From: Olleya sp. YS
Lineage (GTDB): Bacteria > Bacteroidota > Bacteroidia > Flavobacteriales > Flavobacteriaceae
DNA length: 64,000 nt
NCBI RefSeq assembly: GCF_029760915.1
Contig: NZ_CP121685.1
Location: 1,958,001 to 2,022,000 of the forward strand
Direction: 5' to 3'
Each line of letters starts with the position of its first letter. Positions within the stretch are counted from its first letter, which is position 1. Both the position numbers and the translations under genes were made by a program. The notes under the pieces are model-generated. The model did not search any database, had not been told where the DNA came from, and saw only the letters and a list, made by a program, of their open reading frames with translations. Positions 51,474 through 62,559 of the stretch are shown here, one piece after another.

Positions 51474-54400
51474 TTAAAGCTTAAGTGTAAAATGCCCTTT
51501 TATCTGAAATTCTACAGTCCCTTTTTTAACATCTGCAACATACCAATAATCGTTTGATGGCATTAGGTTTCCATTATATCGACCATCCCAACCTTGAGAA
51601 GTGTGTGTTAATGTTTTAAGTAATTTACCATAACGATCATAGATGTTTACAATGGTACCAGTTAATTGATCAACTCCTGTAATGTGCCATGTATCAAAAT
51701 AACCGTCTCCATTAGGTGTTACAAATTTTGGAACATCAATAATGACCACCTCTTTAGACGTAGAATTACAACCGTTTAAATCTATAACCGTAATGATGTG
51801 TGGACCAATAGGTACGTTATAAAAGACGTTAGATTCTTGTGGTTCTTCATCGTCAAATTGATATAAGTAATCACCAATTCCTGAGACTTCAATGGTAATG
51901 TTATTTGGGTCTGAAAAATCGATAGTTTCAGTAAATTCAATTGTTGCTGCTTCAGATTCTGAAACCGTAAACGTCGTAGAGTTTGTACAACCAAATTGAG
52001 TAGTAACAGTTACAGAGTAGGTACCCACTTCTGTAATTTCTATATAACTATTAGTACTATTAGTTGACCACGAATAACTGTCTGTAGATACGTTAGTCTC
52101 TGCAGAGACTAATAGTGGTAAGTTATCTAAACATAACACTTGATTAGGAATATCTAATTCTGGTTTTCTGTTAACAATGGTAGCAAAGCTTGTTGTGTTA
52201 TAACAACCTGTGTTATTATTTTCTATTCTTGCGTAATAGATGGTATTATTCTCAGAATTGACACTTAAATTAGTTAATGCATTGGTATTGTTTTCTGCAT
52301 CATTTTGTGATGTAAAATAATTAACCGTATGGATAGAGGCATTTTGTCCACCAATAATTGAAGCAGTTTGTTGTCCTAAATTAAAACTAGCAATCTCATC
52401 AAAATCGTCGTCACAAGTTTGTAAGTCTTGGATAGTCCCAATAGTTGGTGTTGGATTGGCTGCTAAAACAAAAGACTCGATATTAAAACACATACTACCA
52501 GGATATTGTGCTCTTATAAAAATAGTGTGAGTACCAATAGTATAGGTGTAATTTGGGTCTAACGGATTTTGTTGTGCGTCTGCATCTGCTTGAGAGGCAT
52601 AAAAAGCGCTTTCAATTGTCTGAGAAGTATCTATGAGATCCTCTAAAGCATCATTTAAATTGTAAATAAAACTTTCGTCTTCACAGGTGTTAATAGTTAC
52701 ATTGTCATTGATAATTGGTGGTACTTCTACGATTAATTCTAAAGGAATTTCAGCATAACAATTAGACACAGTATTTAGGACTTTAATATAAACAGTCTGA
52801 GGATTAGAGGTGTTTGTAAAGCTAAACGGATTTGTAATCTGGTTTGTACCTTGTTCTAAATCTGTGGTAGAGGTATAATATTGCACTTCGGTATTGTCTT
52901 GTCTTACAGACAATACTTCAAATTCTGAAACCGTTAAATCAAAGGTTGCAAAACCATCTGTATCATCATCGCAAGTTTGTAAGGCACTAGCTATATTGGT
53001 TTCTGGAACAGCAATAACATTAAACTCAAAAGCTGCAATTGCTTTACAAAAGGTTCCGTTATCTATAGTTGCAAAAACTTCCTGCGGATTGACTGTGGTT
53101 GTAAAATTATCTGGTAATGCATTGGTTTGTGCTTCTGCATCTTCAATAGTTAAATGGTAAGTAATACTTAATGTTTCTGGTGACCCTTGACTGATTTCTG
53201 CAGAAATCTGTGTTAAGTCGAAGGTTTCAAATCCATCATTGCTAACATCGTCACACACAAATACATCTGTTGGTGCGTTGTAAATTGGGTTAGATCCTAC
53301 TTCTATTTGAAACGATGCTGTGCCAAAACAATTAGCATCTGTGACGTTTTGTACACGAACGTATATAGTCTGCGGATGGCTAGTGTTTTCAAAAACAGCA
53401 TTTTTATCTATTGGGTTATTCCCTGAGTCTGCATCTGCTTGAGAAGTAAAATATAATACTTCTTTTCCAGTTTGACCATTTAATATTTCGGTGTCTTTTT
53501 CTGAAAAAATAAATTCGCCTATTTGGTTACCATCTGTTTCACAACTTATTAACGTACTAATTGTGTCAAAAACAGGTAATGTATTTACGTAAATGGTTAT
53601 TGCTTCTACTGAATAACATCCTGTAGTTGAATTTTCTATTCTGCAAAATACCATCTGTGTATCTGCATTGTAATTGGTCTCGTTGGTGATTGCTGCAGTA
53701 TTACTTTCTGCATCTACTTGTGAGGTGTGAAATGTGAATGTTCTGTTGGTGGTATCTGTTACCATCTCTGAAATAGTAGCAGTTAAATTAATGATAGAAA
53801 ATCCATCTTGATCATCATCACAAATTACTATATCATTAGGAGTGGTAGTTGTTGGAGCAGGTAAAACTTCTATAGTTAACGCTGAGGTTGCACTACAACC
53901 AGCACTGTTTTGTACACGTACGTAAACCGTTAGAGGATTATTGGTATTGTCATAAAAAGGAGGTAATGCGTTTGTATTATTATCTGCATCTGCTTGAGTT
54001 TCAAAATAGGTTACAGTCGCATCAGCGATACCAGTAGAGACATAATCGTCAAAGGTTGTTAAATCGATACTAGTAAAACCATCTTCATCTGTATCACAAT
54101 AATTTTGAGTGGTTAAAGCTTGAATTTCAAATCCGTCATTAATAATTAATTGTATCGACGAATTATAGGTACACGTCACGCTATTTAAAACAATATATAG
54201 TGTTTGTGGCGCATTGTTAACGGTATATAATACGTTTTGATCTATTGGATTAGTGTTTGCTAATTGGTCTGCTTCAGTTTCATAAAAATCTATCGTAACG
54301 TCCTCCAAACCATTTATAATCTCTATAGCTATTTGTAACAAATCAAAATCTAAAACACCATCATTTGAAGGGTCATCACATCGGTAAAAATCCATGATTT

Positions 54401-56291
54401 CTGTTGCCGATTCTAATAGCATCGTATGTAGCTCTAAAGGAACTATAGACGCACAACCAGTTGTATTATCTTCCACTCTAATAAATACAACTTGTACAAA
54501 GTCGTCTGTATTAGGAAAGTTTGTTGGATTTGTAATCGCATTTAAACCGTTGTTTGCATCGTCTTGAGTGACATGATAGGTAACAGTTACGTTAGTTAGA
54601 CCTTGTAGAACATCATCATTATTTTCGGTTAAATCAAAGCTGTCAAAACCATCTCCATCTTGATCACAAGCATCTAATTGTTGAGTTTCAGGATTGAGTG
54701 GTGGATTGGTATTTGCCTCTATATCTAAAGTAGTTGTCGTACTACAACCAGTAGTTATATCTACAATACTAACAAATAAAGTCTCGGTACTATTAGCTGG
54801 AGTGTAAGGTGAATCTATAGGATTTGCACCACTCTCTGCATCTGTAAGATTGAAGTGATAATTTATATTATAGTTAGGGTTGCTGTTTGAAATTTCATCG
54901 TCTTTATCTGTTAAGTTTACCGAAGCTCCACCAGAAGAGCAAACACTTAAAGGTGTAGGGTTTGTAATGGTTGGAAACGGGTTTATTATTAAGTTGAAAG
55001 TTCCGATATAAATACAACCTGAAGCTGTGTCTTGTGCATTATAATATATTGGTTGTACAGGTGAATTACTGGTTATGGTTACAAAAGAGTTTTGATCATT
55101 TTCTGCAGCAGATTGAGAACCATGATAAGTAATAGAATAGGTTGCTGGAGGCAATACTGATACTATTTCATTAGATTTTGTACTTAAATCGAAGGTTTCT
55201 TGACCATCATTAGATGCATCATCACATACTTCAATGTCTGATATTGTTGGACCTGTTTGTAAAGTGTTTAAGGCTACATTAACTGTGTCTTCAAAAGTAC
55301 AGGTGTCATTATTTAAAGGGACTGTGATTTCTACAGTGTAATTACCATCAGTATTTACTACTAGTGAGCTACTAGTTTCTCCGTTGATGATGGTACTATT
55401 AACATACCAAGCATAGGTTGCTTGTGGATTATTTGTATTAGCATTTAAAGTTACTGAAGCATCACAAGTAGTAATGTCATCACCTAAATTGACACTATCT
55501 GTAAAACTATTACCTTCAATAAACACAGCAGTATCAAAATTTCTATCAGTTTGATCTGCTACAATTAATTTTATATTGTATTGTACGTTTGGTGTGATGC
55601 TAGCAGATGCAGTTAATACTGTTGTACGACCGTTAAAATTAGTATCTCCAAGGTTGTAACCCTCGAAATATTGATTGTTTTCTGCTGGACAAAACCCAAC
55701 AATTTCGTCATGAATGGTATTGGTATTTACAGGAATACTAGTTCCAGGAACCATAGCAATATTTTGATATGGATTACCGCTACCAGCTTCGCGTATTAAA
55801 AATGCAAATCCATCTGAGTATAGACAAGGGTATTCTGCAAAGTATTCTTCTGATGCTAATATGTAATTAAATTGTACAGTGCTTGATGTTGAAATAAAAT
55901 CAAATTCTATAGAAGTCGCATTTAACGTATTAGTAATTCCTAAAGCAGCTTCTAAGTCTGGATCTGTCGTCCAAGTTGGAGTCCCTTCGTTTAATGGATT
56001 GGTGTTTTGTACGTTTCCAGCAGAATTGGCATTTCCAGTAGATAGCATAATTCCGTTTTCAAATGGAAAGTTAGATCCAGCTCTTTCAAAATAACCAAAA
56101 CTTGAAAATCCATTAACGTTTCCGTTAACTATTGAATTAATATTGGTGACTTCTACACAACCTTGAACTAAATTATTTTCAACTAGTTGTTGGGCAGTAA
56201 AAGAATCATCTACAGTAATTTGTTGTGCATAACTAATAGTAGATAGTAATGCTACTACAAAATAAATTGAGGGTTTTAGGTTAAGTCTCAT
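51474..56291 (-). CDS. giant choice-of-anchor L adhesin-like protein, T9SS type B
   Basis: About 1605 residues from the Met before the signal peptide (RLNLKPSIYFVVALLSTISYAQ). The choice-of-anchor L domain (about 25-260) is followed by a long array of about eleven repeats of roughly 85 residues, each starting near CDDxxDGFxxFDLT and containing a TYxxSQxDAExxTN-type strand and a late GC. The C-terminus is a type B T9SS signal (FVTPNGDGYFDTWHITG, NIYDRYGKLLKTL, NDYWYVADVKKG). It should be a long fibre-like surface protein. The repeats are shared in smaller numbers with its neighbours. Confidence 0.92.
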   Translation of the reverse strand: MRLNLKPSIYFVVALLSTISYAQQITVDDSFTAQQLVENNLVQGCVEVTNINSIVNGNVNGFSSFGYFERAGSNFPFENGIMLSTGNANSAGNVQNTNPLNEGTPTWTTDPDLEAALGITNTLNATSIEFDFISTSSTVQFNYILASEEYFAEYPCLYSDGFAFLIREAGSGNPYQNIAMVPGTSIPVNTNTIHDEIVGFCPAENNQYFEGYNLGDTNFNGRTTVLTASASITPNVQYNIKLIVADQTDRNFDTAVFIEGNSFTDSVNLGDDITTCDASVTLNANTNNPQATYAWYVNSTIINGETSSSLVVNTDGNYTVEITVPLNNDTCTFEDTVNVALNTLQTGPTISDIEVCDDASNDGQETFDLSTKSNEIVSVLPPATYSITYHGSQSAAENDQNSFVTITSNSPVQPIYYNAQDTASGCIYIGTFNLIINPFPTITNPTPLSVCSSGGASVNLTDKDDEISNSNPNYNINYHFNLTDAESGANPIDSPYTPANSTETLFVSIVDITTGCSTTTTLDIEANTNPPLNPETQQLDACDQDGDGFDSFDLTENNDDVLQGLTNVTVTYHVTQDDANNGLNAITNPTNFPNTDDFVQVVFIRVEDNTTGCASIVPLELHTMLLESATEIMDFYRCDDPSNDGVLDFDLLQIAIEIINGLEDVTIDFYETEADQLANTNPIDQNVLYTVNNAPQTLYIVLNSVTCTYNSSIQLIINDGFEIQALTTQNYCDTDEDGFTSIDLTTFDDYVSTGIADATVTYFETQADADNNTNALPPFYDNTNNPLTVYVRVQNSAGCSATSALTIEVLPAPTTTTPNDIVICDDDQDGFSIINLTATISEMVTDTTNRTFTFHTSQVDAESNTAAITNETNYNADTQMVFCRIENSTTGCYSVEAITIYVNTLPVFDTISTLISCETDGNQIGEFIFSEKDTEILNGQTGKEVLYFTSQADADSGNNPIDKNAVFENTSHPQTIYVRVQNVTDANCFGTASFQIEVGSNPIYNAPTDVFVCDDVSNDGFETFDLTQISAEISQGSPETLSITYHLTIEDAEAQTNALPDNFTTTVNPQEVFATIDNGTFCKAIAAFEFNVIAVPETNIASALQTCDDDTDGFATFDLTVSEFEVLSVRQDNTEVQYYTSTTDLEQGTNQITNPFSFTNTSNPQTVYIKVLNTVSNCYAEIPLELIVEVPPIINDNVTINTCEDESFIYNLNDALEDLIDTSQTIESAFYASQADADAQQNPLDPNYTYTIGTHTIFIRAQYPGSMCFNIESFVLAANPTPTIGTIQDLQTCDDDFDEIASFNLGQQTASIIGGQNASIHTVNYFTSQNDAENNTNALTNLSVNSENNTIYYARIENNNTGCYNTTSFATIVNRKPELDIPNQVLCLDNLPLLVSAETNVSTDSYSWSTNSTNSYIEITEVGTYSVTVTTQFGCTNSTTFTVSESEAATIEFTETIDFSDPNNITIEVSGIGDYLYQFDDEEPQESNVFYNVPIGPHIITVIDLNGCNSTSKEVVIIDVPKFVTPNGDGYFDTWHITGVDQLTGTIVNIYDRYGKLLKTLTHTSQGWDGRYNGNLMPSNDYWYVADVKKGTVEFQIKGHFTLKL

Positions 56292-56415
56292 CAGGTTTTT
56301 AAACTTTAAAATCACGATAAAAAACATATTTTATCGTTTAAAGTACAATAGTAAACAAATAATCGATTAAATGCAAATTATACCGATTAAAAGATTATAA
56401 TTAAATAATTGTCTC

Positions 56416-58254
56416 TTAATAGTTTACGTAAACCCAACCCGTTTGGATTTTAAAATTGGAGTCTTTTAAATTTAAGACATAAAAATAAGTACCTACAGGA
56501 ACTGTTTTTCCTTGATTAGTTAATCCTTCATTAATCTGACCATACCATTTGGTGTTATCATCACCTTTAAACACCAATGTACCATAACGGTTGTATATAA
56601 GCAATTCGTGATTTTCAAAGACTGAATATAAACCTTGAATATTGAAAAAATCATTAATGCTGTCCTCGTTTGGAGAAAATCCGTCTGGAACATAAGGTGG
56701 ACAGTTTTCTGTGAGTAAGTCAAACACGAAAATGTCAAAACAGACATTAGTTTCTGCTGTTATATAAAGGGTTTGAGGTGTTGTATTTGAAAAATAATCC
56801 GTAGGATTAAGGATGCTATTATCAGTTACAATAGCATCTAAAGATTCAAAAAATGTGAAGCTTATATATTCGTTTTGGTTAATTTGGTCTAACGCTTCGG
56901 TTAAGTTAAAAGTTGCTTTATTAAACCCTTCATCACATGCTGTAATAGGCTGTAATTGAATGGTTTCTGGAAGTGGAATGAGTTCTATCAACTCAAAAGT
57001 CTCATTATTTACCTCATTAGTTTCAGTAACAATTCCCATATTTGAACCATCATTATCGACTTCAATTTCAATAATAAATACATCAGGAATAGTGTTTGGA
57101 ATGGTTATATCAATTTGATTATTTTCTGAGCCACCAATAGGGATATCATTATTGGTAATGGTTTGAGCTATCAAAACATCATCAATAAAAAAAGCAATAG
57201 GCGTGTTGGCTGGTAAAGTAGCTGTGCTATTAGTATTAAAAACAGTATAATCTAAAGAGACCACTCTGTTAGCACAAGCCACATCGTAAGCGTTTAACAC
57301 AATTGTAGCATCAGGTAATTGACTGTTTAAAACAGTTATAATATTATTAATGATTATTAAATCTGCTCTAAATACTCCGTTACTATCAGTTGCTCCTGTG
57401 GTTAGATTAATAACGACTTCTGTATCACCAATTTGAATGTTGTTTTCAATGTCGTAGACATCTAAGTCGGCATTATAAAAATCGGTTGCATTGGTAAAAC
57501 TATTAGTTCCGTTAAAGGCATTATCTGGTAAATTTAAAGGTGGATTGGATAATATATTTCCGTTAATAGATAAGGATTCTCCAAAGTTTAATGCGTTATC
57601 ACCTTCCCATGCTAAAAAGCCAATTTTAGCATTATCGTTATCTAATACATTAACATTTTCTAGAATAATGGTTTTGTCTTGAATATTAGCGTTGATGATT
57701 TCCAATCCTAAAAATAAATTGACTTGGTTAAGAGGTAAGGTGTCGTCCTCATAAATAACATACAAACTCCAACCTGCATAATTGGTCCTGTTATTACAAT
57801 ATCCAGGTGTATTGGCTAAAACGTTAGATATATCTAAGTCTTCAAAAGTATACACACCATCACCTTCTGTAATGATTTGATTAGTGACCTCTGCATAACT
57901 CGCAAAATAGGTGAGTAGTCCGTTAATTCCAGCATTATATTCTACAGTAAACGTGTCTTCTGCAGTAATAGGAGTAGAGTTAAAAGTTACTTCTGTATCA
58001 CCAGATCCAGAACCTGACCAGAATAAATAGGCAGACAAAATGGTAGTATTTGCTGGTAATGTTAGTGTCGCTTGAGACGATGGTAATATCTCGCAAAAGG
58101 CTTGAGACAAATTATTTTCTGCTTGATTTAGTGTGTTTCCAATCGCTAGATAATCGTATCGACCATTAAATTGTTGAAACAACGTAATGTCTTGTGCATT
58201 GACTTTTAAAAAGCTGACTGCTACAATCAATAAAGCAAAACATTGACGTTTCAT
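56416..58254 (-). CDS. surface protein with T9SS type B signal, CARDB-like
   Basis: 612 residues with a signal peptide ending VNAQ. The N-terminal 250 residues (LPANTTILSAYLFWSGSGSG, YAGWSLYVIYEDDTLPLNQV) form a beta domain typical of surface proteins; a CARDB-like Ig domain (about 300-420, NTIPDVFIIEIEVDNDGSN) and one copy of the Asp-rich repeat (ACDEGFNKATFNLTEALDQI) follow. The end is a T9SS type B signal (FSPNEDSINDFFNIQG, LLIYNRYGTLVFKG, VPVGTYFYVLNL). Probably co-transcribed with its neighbours. Confidence 0.9.
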   Translation of the reverse strand: MKRQCFALLIVAVSFLKVNAQDITLFQQFNGRYDYLAIGNTLNQAENNLSQAFCEILPSSQATLTLPANTTILSAYLFWSGSGSGDTEVTFNSTPITAEDTFTVEYNAGINGLLTYFASYAEVTNQIITEGDGVYTFEDLDISNVLANTPGYCNNRTNYAGWSLYVIYEDDTLPLNQVNLFLGLEIINANIQDKTIILENVNVLDNDNAKIGFLAWEGDNALNFGESLSINGNILSNPPLNLPDNAFNGTNSFTNATDFYNADLDVYDIENNIQIGDTEVVINLTTGATDSNGVFRADLIIINNIITVLNSQLPDATIVLNAYDVACANRVVSLDYTVFNTNSTATLPANTPIAFFIDDVLIAQTITNNDIPIGGSENNQIDITIPNTIPDVFIIEIEVDNDGSNMGIVTETNEVNNETFELIELIPLPETIQLQPITACDEGFNKATFNLTEALDQINQNEYISFTFFESLDAIVTDNSILNPTDYFSNTTPQTLYITAETNVCFDIFVFDLLTENCPPYVPDGFSPNEDSINDFFNIQGLYSVFENHELLIYNRYGTLVFKGDDNTKWYGQINEGLTNQGKTVPVGTYFYVLNLKDSNFKIQTGWVYVNY

Positions 58255-58286
58255 TTGATAATGGTTTTGCTTAAAAATACAAATTA

Positions 58287-61200
58287 CTAACGTTTTAAAG
58301 TGAAATGGCTTTTGTAAATCCTACCATCTTGAAGCTTTACAGAAAACCAGTAGTCATTAGTTGGCATTGGCAATCCATTAAACGTACCATCCCATCCTAG
58401 GCTTGAAGGCGTAAACTCTTTTAATAATTTTCCATACCTATCAAATATCTGAATGACTGAATTTGGCTGGAACTGTGTAGACACACCATACACTTGCCAG
58501 TAGTCATTTTGACCATCGTTATTTGGTGTGAAATATAAAGGAAAACCAATAACTGAAAATAATTGATCTACAGTACCACAATTATTTTTTATATCTCTAA
58601 CGTTTACCGAATAAATACCAGGTTTTACAAAGGTAAATACATTGCTAGTTTGAAATCCTGAAGACACGCCTTCAGCATCAACAAGTTCAAATTGATACTC
58701 GCCTTCACCAGAAACAATTACTGTAACCAGATTGTTGGTTAAACTTCCATCAATAACTTGTATATCTTCAATAGTTGCAATATTTGAAGGTTCAATTACT
58801 ATAGTCTTTGTTTTAGAGCAACCCTCTACTGTGGTTGCAGTAACAGTATAAGAACCTATAGAATTCACTTCAATGGTTGCAGTGGTTTCACCAGTAGACC
58901 AATTGTAAAAATAGTTATTGTTTATTGGGTTGGATGCGGTTAACTCGATTGTTGTAGGAAACTCATTTAAACAATAAATAATAGTTTCATCATTTGATAA
59001 TTCTGGTAATGGATTAATGGTTAATAACACTTCGTTAATTCCGTAACAGGCATTATCATTTTCTGCTCTAGCATAAATAATTTGACTGTAAGGTGTAGTA
59101 TTATCATATAATGTTGGTAATGCATTAGTTTCCAAAAGTGCATCATTATACGTTTCGTAATAACTAATGGTGATGTCTGCTGGTAAACCTGCTAACATAT
59201 CTGTAGAGAAATCGTTAAGATTAAAGGTGTTAATCCCATCTTCAGAACCCAATTCGTCACAAACGGGAGGTGCAACATAGTCGTTAGTTTGTGTTGAACT
59301 GACTTCTAATGTTAACTCAGATATAGAAGTACACCCAGTTATAGAATTAGCGACTACAGCATATAATACTTGTGGATTGCTAGCGTTGCTGTATGCATTT
59401 CCATTTATAGGATTAGTTTCTGTTTGGGCTTCAGCCAAAGTATCGTAAAATTCTACCGTTCTGTCTGCTGCATTATTAGTTAAGTCTGGAATAGCTTCGG
59501 TTAAATTAAAGGTGGTAAAACCATCAGAAATTCCATCTTCATCACATTGAAATAATAACGCATCAAATGCTTCTGGAACTGGATTAATAGTTATTGTAAA
59601 ACTGCCAGTGTCAAAACAAGTTGCATTATTTACGTTTTCTAATCGTACAAAAATAGTTTCGTTTATTGGAGTTGTGTTGTAATAATTATTAGGTAGAGGA
59701 TTATTACCTGTATCAGCATCAATTTGCGAATTATGATAAGAAATATCATATAGCATGGTATTTTGACCATTGTAAACTTCTGTATTATAGCTTGACAAGT
59801 CAATAGTCGTTTGACCGTTAGTATCATCTCCATCTGAAGTGTCATCACAATCCACAAAATCTGTTAACGTTCCTATTGTTGGTGTATTATACACTTCAAT
59901 ATTAAAACTAGTTGTGTCATAGCAATTAGGATTTTGACTATTAAATATTCTAGCAAAAATAGGTTCTTGAGCGTTGGTATTAGTGTATGGATTTGGTAAT
60001 TGATTTTGATCTAAATCTGCATCTGCTTGAGAGCTGTAATATTGTATACTAAACACAGAAGCATCTTGACCGTCCAATATCATCATATCCTGAGTAGAGA
60101 AGTCAAATGATGAAGTGGCATCATTATCATCATCACAAATAACTATATTATTAGGTTGTGTGGCAACTGGAACCTCATAATAAGTCACAATTGCTTGTCC
60201 TTCTTTAGTATCACAATCACCATTGTTTAGGTCTATTAAAACCTCGTAATTTCCATCTGCATTTATGAGTAGTTCATTAGGTACAGCAGGAGTTGGAATT
60301 GGCATCTCATCTTGTGTCCAAGTGTAAGTTGCACCAGGGATATCTTCAGCAATTAACGTGTAATCTTCACCAATACACAAAGGTAAGTTTACTGTATTGG
60401 TTGTGTCTGTAGGAATAATATCAATTTTTTCTGAGAAAAATGAGGAGATAAAAGGTGGCAGACCTTGTCTAGCATTTCTGTTTAATAAATCTATAACAGC
60501 ATGTTGGTAACCTGCACCTTGGCCAATGTTGTTTGGGTTGTTTATGACGCTTAAAAATGGGGTTCCTTGGGTATAAGTAGCACTTAAAGTTCTGTAAATT
60601 TTACCATCAGGACCTAATTGTAAGGCGCTTCTGTACATGATACGTTCGTCAATAACTTGTTCAGAAGCACTAATAGCGTTAATGTCACCTGCAGTTAAAT
60701 CGTATTGTAATAACGCACCATATTGAGAGCTAGCATCATTAAATTCGTTTTGAGGCGTTTGATAATAAGTTGTCACATATAACAAATTGTTATTTGGTGA
60801 AAATTCTATCCCATAAGACGATTGTGGTTTTCCTTGTGGAGAAATATTAATGTTTAATTCTTCAGGATTAGATACTAAACCCGTTGCAGTATCAAAATCG
60901 AAAAGATATAATCCTTCCCCAATATTAGCACACGCTATTTTAGTTCCATCAGGAGATAGTTTTAAATATCCTCTTCGTTCTGTAATAAACAAGTTAGGAA
61001 ATGCTGAAACTACTGGTGTAGTATTGACACCTGTAGCTGTAACCTCGTAAGCATAAAAGGTGTTATTGTTTTCTCCACCAGATTGGTCTGCTAAAGTAAT
61101 AACCCAAATGTTTTCAGATTGACAATCTTTTAGTACAGCACTTAATTTTTCAGACGTATTAGCTAAAAGATTAATATTTTTATTAGAAGTAACATCACCT

Positions 61201-61622
61201 AAACCACCATCTAAAGTCATATCAACTTCAGAGAAATGAAACCCTTCATCTGTAGTATTTTGAAATTCGGTATCTACTGTAAAAATATAATAAATATCAG
61301 AGTCTGCAGGTTTAGGAATAATGATAGCAGATTGGGTACTAGAAGGATTTCCTTTTAAACTATTACCATTTGGCATAATGGCATGGTTTTGATTGTAAAC
61401 CGTTATTCCATCTGTATAAAATAGCAGGTCTCCATTGCCATCAGAAATGCTTGTACAGCCTTCATCTGTTGCTAATTGTCCGTCTAAAACTGCTGTAACT
61501 GCATTGGTATTAGTGTCAAAATTTATACCAGCATTATTACCAAAATACCAATTGGCAGCTTCGTTTTGAGCCACAAAACTGTAGCTACATAGAAGTGTAA
61601 CGATTAATAATATCTTTTTCAT
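58287..61622 (-). CDS. beta-propeller surface protein with T9SS type B signal
   Basis: 1111 residues with a signal peptide ending FVAQ. The N-terminal 390 residues look like a beta-propeller: WYFGNNAGINFDTN, STQSAIIIPKPADSDIYYIF, LSPDGTKIACANIGEGLYLF, EFSPNNNLLYVTTYY and GPDGKIYRTLSATY. Ig-like segments and four copies of the repeat (ICDDDNDATSSFDF, DCDDTSDGDDTNGQTTIDL, QCDEDGISDGFTTFNL, VCDELGSEDGINTFNL) follow, then the type B T9SS signal (YFTPNNDGQNDYWQVYG, IQIFDRYGKLLKEF). It is the first gene of the four. Confidence 0.92.
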   Translation of the reverse strand: MKKILLIVTLLCSYSFVAQNEAANWYFGNNAGINFDTNTNAVTAVLDGQLATDEGCTSISDGNGDLLFYTDGITVYNQNHAIMPNGNSLKGNPSSTQSAIIIPKPADSDIYYIFTVDTEFQNTTDEGFHFSEVDMTLDGGLGDVTSNKNINLLANTSEKLSAVLKDCQSENIWVITLADQSGGENNNTFYAYEVTATGVNTTPVVSAFPNLFITERRGYLKLSPDGTKIACANIGEGLYLFDFDTATGLVSNPEELNINISPQGKPQSSYGIEFSPNNNLLYVTTYYQTPQNEFNDASSQYGALLQYDLTAGDINAISASEQVIDERIMYRSALQLGPDGKIYRTLSATYTQGTPFLSVINNPNNIGQGAGYQHAVIDLLNRNARQGLPPFISSFFSEKIDIIPTDTTNTVNLPLCIGEDYTLIAEDIPGATYTWTQDEMPIPTPAVPNELLINADGNYEVLIDLNNGDCDTKEGQAIVTYYEVPVATQPNNIVICDDDNDATSSFDFSTQDMMILDGQDASVFSIQYYSSQADADLDQNQLPNPYTNTNAQEPIFARIFNSQNPNCYDTTSFNIEVYNTPTIGTLTDFVDCDDTSDGDDTNGQTTIDLSSYNTEVYNGQNTMLYDISYHNSQIDADTGNNPLPNNYYNTTPINETIFVRLENVNNATCFDTGSFTITINPVPEAFDALLFQCDEDGISDGFTTFNLTEAIPDLTNNAADRTVEFYDTLAEAQTETNPINGNAYSNASNPQVLYAVVANSITGCTSISELTLEVSSTQTNDYVAPPVCDELGSEDGINTFNLNDFSTDMLAGLPADITISYYETYNDALLETNALPTLYDNTTPYSQIIYARAENDNACYGINEVLLTINPLPELSNDETIIYCLNEFPTTIELTASNPINNNYFYNWSTGETTATIEVNSIGSYTVTATTVEGCSKTKTIVIEPSNIATIEDIQVIDGSLTNNLVTVIVSGEGEYQFELVDAEGVSSGFQTSNVFTFVKPGIYSVNVRDIKNNCGTVDQLFSVIGFPLYFTPNNDGQNDYWQVYGVSTQFQPNSVIQIFDRYGKLLKEFTPSSLGWDGTFNGLPMPTNDYWFSVKLQDGRIYKSHFTLKR

Positions 61623-61701
61623 GTTTGTTTAGCAATAGCTAGTAAAGATATTATAAAAATTTTTTAAATATTAGTCCAGGATGTTAAAAAGTTAATACGA
61701 T

Positions 61702-62538
61702 TTATAAATCTCTTTTTTTCAATAAGATATAAGACCAATAAATAAATAAGGCGGTCCATACTAATACTATAGCTATTTCATACCAATGTACAGCATAATC
61801 AAAGCTAAATTCTTCACCAACTTGTTTTGCTAGTTCTTTAGCAGCTCCCAATCTAGTAGCTGGTTCTTTAATTAAATTAGACATAGATTCTAATGGGAAG
61901 AAGCGTGTGATATTTTCCCAACTATGTTCTGTTGCGGTTATTTCCCATCGTAATAAGCCATATGCAATTTTTTCAATAATGTACCACACAAATAAAAACC
62001 CTAATGCAAAAGCGGATCGTTTAACTAAAATTCCTAAAAATAAACAGATTGAGAAAAAGCCTACTAATTTTACAAAAAAGGCTAGTAAATACTCAGTATC
62101 TGAAAACACATGGTAGGCTTCAGTATTATCAGAAAATGACAACCCTAAAATTAATGTGATGATAAATACAAAAAGGGTTGATATTAATGCAAAAGCTGAA
62201 ACTGTTACAAACTTTGAAGCGATAAACTCTTTTTTACTTAATCCATCTATTAAATTTTGTTTGATGGTTTTATTACTATATTCATTAGCCATCATAGATA
62301 CAATGACTATGGCGAGGAAAAATTTTAATGTACCAGCAACATACGTATTAAAATGCCAGATGTATGGAAAATCAAAAATACCTTGATCTGCTAGATGAAA
62401 TTTAACAGGTCCAATATCAAATTTTATAGCAGCAATTAGTGCTATTGAAGTTAATAAAATAAAATAGGCTAGTATTAATATTTTGCTAGATCTATTATTC
62501 CAAAGTTTTATAAATTCTATATTTAAAAGTCGTAACAT
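61702..62538 (-). CDS. ABC-2 type permease
   Basis: 278 residues with six predicted membrane segments, the first at about 17-37 (SSKILILAYFILLTSIALIAA). EYSNKTIKQNLIDGLSKKEFIASK after the second segment is the cytosolic coupling region of ABC-2 permeases. It partners the ATPase 21 bp upstream. Substrate unknown. Confidence 0.88.
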   Translation of the reverse strand: MLRLLNIEFIKLWNNRSSKILILAYFILLTSIALIAAIKFDIGPVKFHLADQGIFDFPYIWHFNTYVAGTLKFFLAIVIVSMMANEYSNKTIKQNLIDGLSKKEFIASKFVTVSAFALISTLFVFIITLILGLSFSDNTEAYHVFSDTEYLLAFFVKLVGFFSICLFLGILVKRSAFALGFLFVWYIIEKIAYGLLRWEITATEHSWENITRFFPLESMSNLIKEPATRLGAAKELAKQVGEEFSFDYAVHWYEIAIVLVWTALFIYWSYILLKKRDL

Positions 62539-62559
62539 GATTGAAGTTTTTTTGGTGGA

